In this document: piece by piece, positions 37,360-45,976 of the stretch
Numbering within the stretch: position 1 is the first letter of the stretch
Layout of the letters: every line of letters starts with the position of its first letter
NCBI RefSeq assembly: GCF_000789235.1
Contig: NZ_KN525716.1
Span: 310,001 to 374,000, forward strand
Length of the DNA: 64,000 nt
Source of the DNA: Wocania ichthyoenteri Th78
GTDB lineage: Bacteria; Bacteroidota; Bacteroidia; Flavobacteriales; Flavobacteriaceae
Direction: 5' to 3'
The notes under the pieces: model-generated
What the model was told of the DNA's origin: nothing
Seen by the model: the letters and a program-made list of their open reading frames with translations, nothing else
Database searches by the model: none
Translations under genes and position numbers: made by a program

Positions 37360-38019
37360 CTATATTGCCTTAGCTTTTCTATTTGGTTTCACAAAAGAAG
37401 TGTCGTATCCAGAAAAACGTTTCATATAATACTCTATTGTTGTTCCGTAACCATCAGCAAAATTATCTAGACCGTAACTTCTTAAATATTTTTTAACGCT
37501 ACCTGGTCCAGCCAAATGTGCAGCAGCTAAAATACCAGATTCCGTCACCACAATACCATTAATGTGTTTTCCAACAAAATTTTTTATATCACGGCGCAAA
37601 ATCCATTTGTTACGCGCTGCATTAGCTACAAACGCTTTTTCTTGAAGTGCTGGATTTTTTAAAAAATTTGTGGGATTATTAATTCCAATCATTTTTAATG
37701 TAGAAGCACCAAATTGATATTTACCTAAATACCCAAATGTGTTTACAGAAAAGTAATCGCCTCCAGATTCTTTAAAAGCTAAAGCTTCTTTAAAACCAAC
37801 AAATGATTTTCCTAAATAAGGAGAAAATGATTTGTTTGCATCAGTTAAAGCTAAAAGATCATCTTTGATATTAGTATCTAAACCTACGGTGTAGTCTAAA
37901 ACTAAACCTTCAGTTGAATACTTGCCTAAATCAATCGTCTCATCAGATGAAAACGAACTATACAATAGAATACATATTGTAAGTGTTAGGGTTAAGTAAC
38001 TTGCAATACTTTTTCTCAT
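37360..38019 (-). CDS. Secreted lysozyme-like/peptidoglycan hydrolase domain protein
   Basis: 219 residues with an N-terminal hydrophobic signal/anchor (about 6-23). The core FKEALAFKESGGDYFSVNTFGYLGKYQFGASTLKMIG matches the active-site strand of lysozyme-like transglycosylases (Glu in FKESGGD, then GKYQFG). Later VTESGILAAAHLAGPGSVKKYL is consistent with this fold. Predicted periplasmic, acting on peptidoglycan. Convergent with the methyltransferase gene. Confidence 0.7.
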   Translation of the reverse strand: MRKSIASYLTLTLTICILLYSSFSSDETIDLGKYSTEGLVLDYTVGLDTNIKDDLLALTDANKSFSPYLGKSFVGFKEALAFKESGGDYFSVNTFGYLGKYQFGASTLKMIGINNPTNFLKNPALQEKAFVANAARNKWILRRDIKNFVGKHINGIVVTESGILAAAHLAGPGSVKKYLRSYGLDNFADGYGTTIEYYMKRFSGYDTSFVKPNRKAKAI

Positions 38020-38130
38020 AATTTTTAAATTTCTTCAGTGTATTTTTATTTAAACTACACTTGAAAATTTGAGCGTGCAAAATTAGGCTTTTTTTTAATT
38101 AATTCAAAATTACTCGTTTATGTGTTATTT

Positions 38131-39042
38131 TTAGTAGTACAATAGATGAAACACACAGCCATTTTTATTGAATTCTATAGCTGGAAATGGCACCTTAATG
38201 ACATTAAAAATATTAAAAACAGATTTCAAAAAACGTGAGTTTGTCCTAATTTTACTCAAATTTACATCAAAACTTAAATAGAATTGACGCTGTCTGTTTT
38301 TATTTGTTAACAAGCTATTGTCAACATCTTTAATGCCTTGCAACATCCCATCAGCACTATAACCTAAGGCTATATTTAGCCATTTAGGGATTTTATTCTC
38401 TTTAAAAAAAGCATGTAAATTAGCACTAAGCCAATAGCTTTGTCCGTTATAATCCTTTAAAACTTGCTCTAAAAAATGTTCACCTAACTTATCTGGTGAT
38501 TGCAAAGCGTATTTTGTTTGATGAAAAGAAAATTTTAAATGGATGCGTTGCTCGTTCCAAAGTAATTCTTGTCCAACATATAAACCTGTACCAACAGCAT
38601 TTGAGGCAATATCACCCCAAGAAAAACCCCATTCTTGCGAAAATCCATCTAAAATTTCGACAGTTGTTAGAAATCCAAATCCTAAAGTTGCGCCATAAAT
38701 TAATTGATTTTTTTTACTAACGCCACTCCAATTTAAAACCTGTGCTCCAAACTTACCAACTTGGTACGATGTAAATACATGCCCCATTTTATCCATTTGC
38801 AACCACTCATTATTATCATTGATGGTATGAAATTTAGAACGTTTATAATCTGAGTACCATAATTGATTTAATCCAATTAATGTAACACTAGCCAAAGAAG
38901 CTTCGATAATAACTGCAGCGTTTCTTCTGGATTTATTTAATGTATCGCTTGGTGCTAAAAAAGAATCGAATTTAGTTTGCGAAAAAGAAAATGATGATAT
39001 TAGAACAAGAATAGATAGGTATTTGAGTTGTTTAAACACCAC
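38131..39042 (-). CDS. DUF2279 (YfiM-like) outer-envelope protein
   Basis: 303 residues with a signal peptide (FKQLKYLSILVLISSFSFSQ). DKMGHVFTSYQVGKFGAQVLNWSG and ILDGFSQEWGFSWGDIASNAVGTGLYVGQEL are DUF2279 hallmarks (conserved His near the membrane-like helix and FSWGD). The C terminus has beta-strand character. Its stop-start junction with mltG shares one base, so they are cotranscribed. Role unknown; context suggests cell envelope maintenance. Confidence 0.78.
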   Translation of the reverse strand: MVFKQLKYLSILVLISSFSFSQTKFDSFLAPSDTLNKSRRNAAVIIEASLASVTLIGLNQLWYSDYKRSKFHTINDNNEWLQMDKMGHVFTSYQVGKFGAQVLNWSGVSKKNQLIYGATLGFGFLTTVEILDGFSQEWGFSWGDIASNAVGTGLYVGQELLWNEQRIHLKFSFHQTKYALQSPDKLGEHFLEQVLKDYNGQSYWLSANLHAFFKENKIPKWLNIALGYSADGMLQGIKDVDNSLLTNKNRQRQFYLSFDVNLSKIRTNSRFLKSVFNIFNVIKVPFPAIEFNKNGCVFHLLYY

Positions 39043-40085
39043 TATCTTCTTATACCTTTATTATTTATCCAACGAATATACTCTTGTTTATTTCGGTTAT
39101 GCTGCGCTAGAGTTTTTGCGAATTTATGATAGCCAAAATTTTCAACATTTACTACAAAATAATAGTAGTTGTGCTTTTCATAGTTTAAAACCGCATCAAT
39201 TGATGATACATCTGGCATTGCAATTAACCCTGGTGGTAAACCTGCATATTTGTATGTATTGTATGGTGAATCTATTTCTAAATCTTTATATAGCACACGT
39301 TTGATAACTTGCTCAAAGTCTCCTGTTTTTTTCTTTAACGCATAAATAACTGTAGGGTCTGCTTGCAAAGGCATCCTCTTTTTTAATCTGTTGACATAAA
39401 CACCGGCTACACGCGGTCTTTCATCAACTTTTGCAGTTTCTTTTTGCACAATTGATGCTAGAGCAATAACTTCATCTTCAGATAAATTAATAACTTTTGC
39501 TTTTGCTTTTCTTGAATCGTTCCAAAAACGGTTATACTCTTTTAACATGCGATTGGTAAACTTTTCAGCCGAAGTATTCCAGAAAAACTCATAACTATTG
39601 GGAATGTACATACCTAAAGCAGTTTCTTCTTTAAAATTATTTTCATTTAAAAAATTCTTGTTTTTCATTGCATTTAAAAGCGAGATACTATCCGCTTCAA
39701 TTTGCGAAGCCACACGACCTGCTAATTTTTCAAGCGTTTCTTGATTATTAAAAGAGACTTTTATAGGTAAGTTATTACTTCGAATAGAATTAATAATATC
39801 GTTATTACTCATATCCTTTTCAATAGCATAACGACCTGCTTTAATATTACTGACGTATTTTTTTTGTTCAGCCAAAGCATCAAACTTATCTATATCCTTA
39901 AGAAGTGGCATTAGTTGTTCGCGTACATCATTATAAGTATCGGTAGATTTCACATAAACATAAGCCGTATCGTTATTAAATGCTGTATTTGGACTAAACA
40001 TAGTGCTATACACATAGTAAGCGAAGAAAGCAGCAACAGCTAATCCAATAAGTACAATAGCTAAGAGAATTTTTTTGATATACAT
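39042..40085 (-). CDS. mltG: Endolytic murein transglycosylase MltG
   Basis: 347 residues. One N-terminal membrane helix (about 5-27), a LysM-like segment (YVKSTDTYNDVREQLMPLL), then the YceG catalytic domain: LASIVQKETAKVDERPRVAGVYVNRLKKRMPLQADPTVIYAL contains the catalytic Glu in QKE, and SPYNTYKYAGLPPGLIAMP follows. Cuts nascent glycan strands to end polymerisation. It abuts the GNAT gene and precedes DUF2279 in a leftward operon starting with dapF. Confidence 0.93.
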   Translation of the reverse strand: MYIKKILLAIVLIGLAVAAFFAYYVYSTMFSPNTAFNNDTAYVYVKSTDTYNDVREQLMPLLKDIDKFDALAEQKKYVSNIKAGRYAIEKDMSNNDIINSIRSNNLPIKVSFNNQETLEKLAGRVASQIEADSISLLNAMKNKNFLNENNFKEETALGMYIPNSYEFFWNTSAEKFTNRMLKEYNRFWNDSRKAKAKVINLSEDEVIALASIVQKETAKVDERPRVAGVYVNRLKKRMPLQADPTVIYALKKKTGDFEQVIKRVLYKDLEIDSPYNTYKYAGLPPGLIAMPDVSSIDAVLNYEKHNYYYFVVNVENFGYHKFAKTLAQHNRNKQEYIRWINNKGIRR

Positions 40086-40610
40086 TTAATTGTTTATAAG
40101 CTGAAATAAATATTCGTTTTTATAAGAACCATTTACGTGGTTCCACTCTTTTTTTAATCCCACTTTTTCAAACCCTTGTGTTTTGAAAAGTTTGATACTA
40201 GTTTCGTTTTCTTCAGAAATATTGCAATATAATTGGTGCAATCCTAAATGTGTGAAACTATATTTTATTAATAATTGTAAAGCCTCACTGCCGTAACCTT
40301 TTTTTCTATCGGTTTCAGCTTTAATTAGAATACCCACTCCAGCTCTACTGTTTTTAAAATCGAAATCGAAAACATCTATCAAACCTAAAGGTTCTTCTTT
40401 ATAACTCGAAATAACTAAACGCAATTGTTTGACTTCAAAAATATCTTTCTGAGAATGTTCTAAATATTGCTTTATTAAAAATTTTGAATATGGTGTTTGT
40501 GTATTACTAATTTCCCAAACCAATTCGTCGTTTTCTATAGCATGAATAAACTCTAAATCTTCAGGTTCTAAAGCACGTAAGTATGTATTTTTACCTTTTA
40601 GAGTTATCAT
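40086..40610 (-). CDS. RimJ/RimL-like GNAT acetyltransferase
   Basis: 174 residues from the ATG at 40610; the longer frame to 40652 runs back into dapF and adds 14 residues without family similarity. The chosen start gives an ATGA overlap with the dapF stop. LKGKNTYLRALEPEDLEFI, GILIKAETDRKKGYGSEAL (acetyl-CoA loop) and LHQLYCNISEENETSIKLFKTQGFE are typical RimJ/L motifs. May acetylate a ribosomal protein or small molecule. Confidence 0.83.
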   Translation of the reverse strand: MITLKGKNTYLRALEPEDLEFIHAIENDELVWEISNTQTPYSKFLIKQYLEHSQKDIFEVKQLRLVISSYKEEPLGLIDVFDFDFKNSRAGVGILIKAETDRKKGYGSEALQLLIKYSFTHLGLHQLYCNISEENETSIKLFKTQGFEKVGLKKEWNHVNGSYKNEYLFQLINN

Positions 40611-41377
40611 ATATTTCCTTGATAAACTAATTTCGCAGGTCCAATTAACCAAACGTTACTATAAATACCGCTTTCAATATTAAAACTTACTTGCAAATCG
40701 CCTCCTTGAGTTTGTAAAGTAATCAAGCTTTTTTCTGTTTCTCCTATATAATGCATCGCTAAAGCAACTGCTGTAACACCAGTTCCGCAAGATAAGGTTT
40801 CATCTTCTACGCCTCGCTCGTAAGTTCTTACTTTAAAAACTGCATCAGAAAGTTTTTTAACAAAATTTACATTACTTCCAGCTTCATGGTAAGGTGCGTC
40901 GTAACGTATTTTAGCGCCTTTAGTTTCAATATCAAAATTTTCTAAATTTTCTTCAAATTGAACATGATGTGGAGATCCTGTATTTAAAAAAACATGGTTC
41001 TCATGTTTTTGAACAGTATCCACATTTTGCATTTGTAGTTTTACAATGCCATTGTTAATGCTAGCATAATGCTTACCGTCAATAGCCAGAAAAGTTGTAT
41101 CACCATCAATAATCCCCAATTGTTTTGCAAAAGCAACTGCGCACCGTCCTCCATTACCACAAAAACTTTGACTTCCATCTGCATTAAAATAAATCATTTC
41201 AAAGTCTAAAGCATCATGATTCTCTAACAGAATAAGTCCGTCTGAACCTATGCCAAAACGTCTGTCGCATAAAAAAGTAATGCGTTTGGTATTGTTTTTG
41301 TCGAATGTTTGCTGACGATTATCAATCATCACAAAATCGTTTCCTGTTCCTTGATATTTGTAAAAAGCTTGTTGCAT
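40607..41377 (-). CDS. dapF: Diaminopimelate epimerase
   Basis: 256 residues. Both active-site cysteines are present: QSFCGNGGRCAVAFA (first Cys near 73) and ETLSCGTGVTAVALA (second near 197); the N-terminal YQGTGNDFVMID is typical. Interconverts LL- and meso-diaminopimelate for lysine and peptidoglycan. First gene of a leftward operon dapF–GNAT–mltG–DUF2279, three of which concern the cell wall. Divergent from htrA. Confidence 0.95.
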   Translation of the reverse strand: MQQAFYKYQGTGNDFVMIDNRQQTFDKNNTKRITFLCDRRFGIGSDGLILLENHDALDFEMIYFNADGSQSFCGNGGRCAVAFAKQLGIIDGDTTFLAIDGKHYASINNGIVKLQMQNVDTVQKHENHVFLNTGSPHHVQFEENLENFDIETKGAKIRYDAPYHEAGSNVNFVKKLSDAVFKVRTYERGVEDETLSCGTGVTAVALAMHYIGETEKSLITLQTQGGDLQVSFNIESGIYSNVWLIGPAKLVYQGNI

Positions 41378-41420
41378 AATTTAAGAAACAAATATATAAA
41401 TATTAAATCGGTTTTTTGAT

Positions 41421-41504
41421 TGTTAAATAGCCGTTAAAACACACGTTAAAAATCGTTAAAATTGATTTAAACATTTAATAAATATTTAATTTTAATCGTT
41501 AATA
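41421..41504 (+). promoter_or_regulatory. Phased CGTTAA repeats upstream of htrA
   Basis: TGTTAAA at 41421, then CGTTAAAA at 41432, 41444 and 41454, and CGTTAAT at 41498. Spacings of 11, 12 and 10 bp place the first four on one face of the helix. They lie 30-105 bp before the htrA start and could be binding sites of an envelope-stress regulator; which one is not known. Confidence 0.45.
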
Positions 41505-41527
41505 AATAAAACTTAAAACTGAAGAAC

Positions 41528-42925
41528 ATGAAAAAGATTTTAACACTAGTATTAGTTTCGGCATTAGGTGGCATTTTAACCCTTAGTGCTTACAAACTAT
41601 TTTTAGAACCAGAACAAAATGTTGTTGTGGCTTCAAGCAATACCACACCAACATTTTTACCAACCAGTAATGCAAGTAATTTATATAATGCAGAAGAATC
41701 TGCTAATTTTGTCACAGCTGCTGAAAATACTGTAAATGCGGTTGTGCACGTAAAAAATGTTTCAATTAGTAGCGGTCAAATGACTATGCAAGATTTGTTT
41801 TTTGGAAGAAACCCTCAACATAAACAATTAGGCACAGGTTCTGGTGTTATTATTAATGCTGATGGTTATATTATTACCAACAATCATGTAATTAAAAATG
41901 CACATGAATTATCAGTCACTTTAAACAATAATAAAACTTATGAAGCTGAATTGATTGGAACTGACCCAAAAACAGATATTGCTCTTTTAAAGATTGATGC
42001 TGATGAAGATTTACCATTTGTAACTTTTGGCGATTCAGACCAAGCAAAAATTGGCGAGTGGGTTTTAGCCGTTGGAAATCCTTTTAATTTAACATCTACA
42101 GTTACTGCTGGTATTATTAGTGCAAAATCTAGAGATTTAACAGGTGGACAATCTTTCATTCAAACTGATGCTGCAGTAAATCCAGGTAACTCTGGTGGTG
42201 CACTTGTAAATACTAACGGTGAGCTTGTTGGCATTAACACCGCTATTTCTTCTCAAACGGGTTCTTATATTGGGTATTCATTTGCTGTACCAAGTAATAT
42301 TGCTCGTAAAGTAGTTGAGGATATTATGGAATATGGTAATGTACAAAATGGTATTCTTGGTATAAAAGGCGGAACTTTAAATAGTAAATTCTCTGAAGAA
42401 CTCGGTATTAATGACACCGAAGGTATATACATTGATAGTGTAGTTGAAGACTCGGGAGCAGATATAGCTGGTCTTAAAAAAGGAGATATTATTAAAGAAA
42501 TTGATAACATAAAGATTTCTAAATTCTCAGATTTAACTGGTCACATAGGCACTAAACGTCCTGAAGACGTTGTAAACCTTACCATTTATAGAAACGGAAC
42601 GTTAGAAACAGTTCCTGTAACTTTATTTAAAAATGAAACTTACACATTACCCCTTGTTGGTGAGATTAAAAATGCTAAACCAAAAGATTTAAAAAAGTTT
42701 AAAGTTTCTAATGGTGTTAAAATAATTTCATTAGATAATAAATATGCAGATTATTGGAATAATAATGGTGTTGAAGCTGGAAATATTATTACAGCTATTA
42801 ACGATATTAAAGTAAACTCTGTTGAAGATGTTCAAAATATTCTGAAAACTCAGTCACGTTCTGAATATTTAAGAATAGAACTTATAAACGCGAAAGGCGA
42901 AAAAGAACGTTATAATTTTAGATAA
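41528..42925 (+). CDS. HtrA/Deg-type periplasmic serine protease
   Basis: 465 residues. N-terminal membrane/signal segment (about 4-22), trypsin-like domain with His120 (ITNNHV), Asp150 (KTDIALLKI) and Ser222 (NPGNSGGAL), then two PDZ domains (about 270-365 and 385-465). Degrades or refolds damaged envelope proteins. The upstream region carries phased CGTTAA repeats and the gene ends at a strong terminator, so it is a single-gene unit. DegQ or DegP cannot be distinguished. Confidence 0.92.
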   Translation: MKKILTLVLVSALGGILTLSAYKLFLEPEQNVVVASSNTTPTFLPTSNASNLYNAEESANFVTAAENTVNAVVHVKNVSISSGQMTMQDLFFGRNPQHKQLGTGSGVIINADGYIITNNHVIKNAHELSVTLNNNKTYEAELIGTDPKTDIALLKIDADEDLPFVTFGDSDQAKIGEWVLAVGNPFNLTSTVTAGIISAKSRDLTGGQSFIQTDAAVNPGNSGGALVNTNGELVGINTAISSQTGSYIGYSFAVPSNIARKVVEDIMEYGNVQNGILGIKGGTLNSKFSEELGINDTEGIYIDSVVEDSGADIAGLKKGDIIKEIDNIKISKFSDLTGHIGTKRPEDVVNLTIYRNGTLETVPVTLFKNETYTLPLVGEIKNAKPKDLKKFKVSNGVKIISLDNKYADYWNNNGVEAGNIITAINDIKVNSVEDVQNILKTQSRSEYLRIELINAKGEKERYNFR

Positions 42926-42950
42926 ACATAGTAAAAACTCTAGTGTAATT

Positions 42951-42991
42951 TATATACCTCTTTAAGTAAAATTAAAGAGGTATATTTTTTT
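42951..42991 (+). terminator. Rho-independent terminator after htrA
   Basis: ATACCTCTTTAA and TTAAAGAGGTAT form a perfect 12-bp stem around GTAAAA, followed by seven T residues. Confidence 0.9.
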
Positions 42992-43025
42992 GCACCAATA
43001 CGCTACGAAAACGTTTGAAATATAG

Positions 43026-43033
43026 TACTTTTG
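43026..43033 (+). promoter_or_regulatory. TAnnTTTG-type -7 promoter element of the GAPDH gene
   Basis: TACTTTTG matches the Bacteroidota -7 consensus and lies 36 bp before the ATG at 43070; the spacing fits a short leader. No matching TTTG -33 box at the ideal distance. Confidence 0.4.
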
Positions 43034-43069
43034 CCAAAATTTTAAATAACAAACTAAACATTTTAAGCA

Positions 43070-44518
43070 ATGCCTTTTAGTAAAACTTATGAGAAAGAAT
43101 TAGCTTTTCAAGCAGATCGCCGAAGAGCAACCGTAGAGTTTATCAAAATTGTTAGCGACCTTTGGTACGACAAGTCTATCGAATTGGTAATTTTTAGAAA
43201 TCAATTAATTGATAGAAATGTAAGTCAGATTTTAAACCTTCATGAATATGCTGGTAAATTTGTGCAAAAACCGATTTCAATTTTTGATTCGGTAGAAATC
43301 GCGCAAGCCATTAAAGCACTTGATATCCCACCTGCAAAGCTTGACCTTGGTAAGTTAACCTATGAGTTTCATTTAGATGATAATAAGCATAGCAATGCCA
43401 CTGCCTTTGTTGCTAGTAAATTAAAAGATGCTAGCAAGAATGGCGATATTACACCTAAAGATGTAGTTCTTTATGGCTTTGGTCGCATTGGTCGTTTAGT
43501 TGCTCGTGAGCTAATGACGCGTACTGGAAAAGGAAGTCAATTACGTCTAAGGGCTATAGTTACTCGTGGTAAAATTGATGAAACTATCTTAGAAAAAAGA
43601 GCTTCTTTATTACGCAACGATTCAGTTCACGGTGATTTTCCAGGGACCGTTTCTATTGATGCTAAAAAGAATGCTTTAATAATTAATGGAACTACTGTAA
43701 ATATTATTTCGGCAAATGCTCCAGAAGACATTGATTATACTAAATATGGCATTAACAATGCTTTAGTAATCGATAATACTGGTGCTTTTAGAGACAAAGA
43801 AGCTTTAAGCAGACATTTAAAATCTAAAGGCGCAGATAAAGTATTACTTACCGCACCAGGAAAAGGCGTACCAAATATAGTTTATGGTGTTAATCATTTA
43901 GAAAACGACCCCGATAAAGTCAATATTTTTTCAGCAGCGTCCTGTACAACAAATGCCATTACGCCTATTTTAAAAGCTATGGAAGATTCTTTTGGTGTTT
44001 TAAGTGGTCATTTAGAAACCATTCATGCCTATACTAACGATCAGAATTTAGTTGATAATTTTCATAGCAAATACCGTCGTGGTCGTGCAGCAGGTTTGAA
44101 CATGGTTATTACAGAAACTGGTGCCGGAAGTGCCGTAGCAAAAGCATTACCAAGTTTAGAAGGTAAATTAACATCAAACGCTATTCGTGTTCCTGTTCCA
44201 AATGGTTCATTAGCTATTTTAAATTTAGAAATAAAAAATGCAACTTCTTTAAACGGTATTAATACTATTTTAAAGAAATATGCTTTAGAAGGTGATTTAG
44301 TTGAGCAAATTAAATACGAATTAAGTGATGAACTTGTTTCTAGTGATATTATTGGTAGCTCTGCGCCTTCAATTTATGATAGCAAAGCTACTATTGTACG
44401 TACCGATGGTAAAAATGTAGTGCTATATGTGTGGTACGATAACGAGTATGGTTACAGCCATCAAGTTATACGATTAGCAAAATATATTGCCAAAGTTAGA
44501 CGTTATACATATTATTAA
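43070..44518 (+). CDS. Glyceraldehyde-3-phosphate dehydrogenase with N-terminal extension
   Basis: 482 residues, about 140 more than classical GAPDH. The standard enzyme begins near residue 132 (VVLYGFGRIGRLVAREL, NAD site 136-141), with catalytic Cys292 in SAASCTTNAITP and WYDNEYGYSHQV near the end. The first 130 residues are a helical extension (YEKELAFQADRRRATVEFIKIVSDLW) of unknown role, also seen in other Flavobacteriia as far as I recall. A glycolysis or gluconeogenesis role is expected; pckA at the right edge concerns the same pathway. Confidence 0.92.
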   Translation: MPFSKTYEKELAFQADRRRATVEFIKIVSDLWYDKSIELVIFRNQLIDRNVSQILNLHEYAGKFVQKPISIFDSVEIAQAIKALDIPPAKLDLGKLTYEFHLDDNKHSNATAFVASKLKDASKNGDITPKDVVLYGFGRIGRLVARELMTRTGKGSQLRLRAIVTRGKIDETILEKRASLLRNDSVHGDFPGTVSIDAKKNALIINGTTVNIISANAPEDIDYTKYGINNALVIDNTGAFRDKEALSRHLKSKGADKVLLTAPGKGVPNIVYGVNHLENDPDKVNIFSAASCTTNAITPILKAMEDSFGVLSGHLETIHAYTNDQNLVDNFHSKYRRGRAAGLNMVITETGAGSAVAKALPSLEGKLTSNAIRVPVPNGSLAILNLEIKNATSLNGINTILKKYALEGDLVEQIKYELSDELVSSDIIGSSAPSIYDSKATIVRTDGKNVVLYVWYDNEYGYSHQVIRLAKYIAKVRRYTYY

Positions 44519-44528
44519 TGAAATAGTA

Positions 44529-44660
44529 TTTTGCCTTAGCAAAATGTGTGATTGAATTAATCTCCTTGAAAAGGAGATCTAAAATTTAATTTTTGAATGA
44601 AAATCTAAATTAAAATTTCAATCGTATATAAATCAGCCTCACTTTGTGAGGCTTTTTCTT
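44529..44660 (+). terminator. Three consecutive hairpins after the GAPDH gene, the last a terminator
   Basis: TTTTGC-CTTA-GCAAAA (44529-44544), ATCTCCTT-GAA-AAGGAGAT (44560-44578) and AGCCTCAC-TTT-GTGAGGCT followed by TTTTCTT (44635-44660). The last is a classical Rho-independent terminator; the first two could be stabilising 3' hairpins. Confidence 0.8.
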
Positions 44661-44734
44661 AAATATAACTGTATTAGTAAACAATATTTTATAACTTCGT
44701 AAATCCAAATACAACCATTTTAAACCAATTGTAA

Positions 44735-45355
44735 ATGAATTCTATTAAGCAAGCTTCCCTTATCATCTTTTTTTTAATAAGTTCAATAACCAGCTTTTCT
44801 CAAACCAATCCAGAAGACAATTTATCTTTAAATGATGGCACTATTGATAATCAGTTTGAGTATGTTCTTAAAAAATCTGGTAATTTTAAAGGTACAAACG
44901 GACAAGCATACGAAGCCGTTAAACGCAGTATGATTCTAACTTTAAGAGCACACACTATTGATTCTTTAAACACACTAAAGACAAAATTAGATAACTCAAA
45001 AAACACTGTTGAAGCTCAGCAAAAAGAAATTAATGATTTAAAAATTAAATTAGACAGCACAAAATCTACACTAGATTCTACAAATTTAGAAAAGGACAGT
45101 ATGTCGCTACTAGGTATGCAGATGAGTAAAGCAAGTTATAATGTACTTATGTGGACTATTATTGCTGGTTTATTAGCTTTACTAATTTTGTTCATTTACA
45201 AATTTAAAAACAGTAATGCTATAACGCGTGATGCTAAAAAGGGACTTGAAGAAATTGAAGAAGAGTTTGACGAGCACCGAAGAACAGCTTTAGAACGTGA
45301 GCAAAAGGTAAGACGACAATTGCAAGATGAAATTAATAAACAAAAAGGAATATAA
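44735..45355 (+). CDS. Coiled-coil membrane protein (often mislabelled tRNA methyltransferase)
   Basis: 206 residues. Signal peptide (SLIIFFLISSITSFSQ), a periplasmic part with a coiled coil (about 75-120, LKTKLDNSKNTVEAQQKEINDLKIKLDSTKS), one membrane helix (about 137-157, VLMWTIIAGLLALLILFIY) and a cytoplasmic charged tail rich in Glu/Arg. No methyltransferase motif is present. From memory, homologues are frequently annotated tRNA (guanine-N1)-methyltransferase; this is not supported by the sequence. Followed by its own terminator. Confidence 0.8.
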   Translation: MNSIKQASLIIFFLISSITSFSQTNPEDNLSLNDGTIDNQFEYVLKKSGNFKGTNGQAYEAVKRSMILTLRAHTIDSLNTLKTKLDNSKNTVEAQQKEINDLKIKLDSTKSTLDSTNLEKDSMSLLGMQMSKASYNVLMWTIIAGLLALLILFIYKFKNSNAITRDAKKGLEEIEEEFDEHRRTALEREQKVRRQLQDEINKQKGI

Positions 45356-45372
45356 TTGATTCTTTTAAAACT

Positions 45373-45409
45373 AAAAAATCTGTAATTTCACATTACAGAT
45401 TTTTTTTTG
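45373..45409 (+). terminator. Rho-independent terminator
   Basis: ATCTGTAAT-TTCAC-ATTACAGAT with flanking A and T runs, so it can work in both directions; directly after the coiled-coil protein gene. Confidence 0.85.
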
Positions 45410-45411
45410 AT

Positions 45412-45849
45412 ATGAATATTACACAAGCCACTTTAAAACACCTTGACGATTTAGTCCCTCTTTTTGATGCATACCGTGTTTTTTATAGACAAAAATCTAA
45501 TAAAGAAGCTGTGAAAATATTTCTAAAAGATCGCCTTACCAAACAAGATTCTGTAATTTATATAGCATATATTGATGATGTTGCAGTAGGTTTTACACAA
45601 TTATATGTTTTACTTTCATCTGTATCAATGAAACCCATGTATGTATTAAATGATTTATATATTGATGCAAACTATCGAAGTAAAAGTATTGGCACTGCTT
45701 TAATTAATAAAGCCAAAGTACTTTGTAAAGAGAAACAGTATAAAGGTCTAATCATTCAAACCGAAAACACCAATCCTGCACAACATTTGTACCAACGCGA
45801 AGGTTTTATAAAGGACATGGATTTGATGTTTTTTTGGACGAATGCTTAA
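45412..45849 (+). CDS. GNAT family N-acetyltransferase
   Basis: 145 residues, one GNAT domain: ITQATLKHLDDLVPLFDAYRVFY, VLNDLYIDANYRSKSIGTALINKAKVLC (acetyl-CoA loop RSKSIG) and IQTENTNPAQHLYQREGF. Substrate unknown. It begins immediately after the T run of the preceding terminator, leaving almost no promoter region of its own; a promoter may overlap the terminator or read-through may occur. An empty cassette-like site lies 48 bp after its stop. Confidence 0.82.
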   Translation: MNITQATLKHLDDLVPLFDAYRVFYRQKSNKEAVKIFLKDRLTKQDSVIYIAYIDDVAVGFTQLYVLLSSVSMKPMYVLNDLYIDANYRSKSIGTALINKAKVLCKEKQYKGLIIQTENTNPAQHLYQREGFIKDMDLMFFWTNA

Positions 45850-45896
45850 AATATCTGACAATTACTCTCTTTACTTTATCAGAAAAAAATTATAGT

Positions 45897-45958
45897 TTCG
45901 TTTTACCATCTGAAATAACACATTAAAAACGATTTCATATTAAGTCGTTAAACGAACC
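45897..45958. repeat. Short cassette-type site, apparently unoccupied
   Basis: TTCGTTTTAC (45897-45906) is complementary, with one mismatch, to GTTAAACGAA (45947-45956). In between lies GAAATAACACATTAAAAACGATTTCATAT, closely similar to the shortened site at 53291. The similarity extends about 22 bp upstream (ACTTTxTCAGAAAAAAA). Unlike all other copies, both outer boxes of this one match each other, as expected for a site without an inserted gene. Confidence 0.55.
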
Positions 45959-45976
45959 TCCAAAAAAGCATTTATT

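Noticed and set aside
44735-45355. tRNA (guanine-N1)-methyltransferase
   Set aside because: The protein has a signal peptide, a coiled coil and one membrane helix, and no SPOUT/SAM motif.
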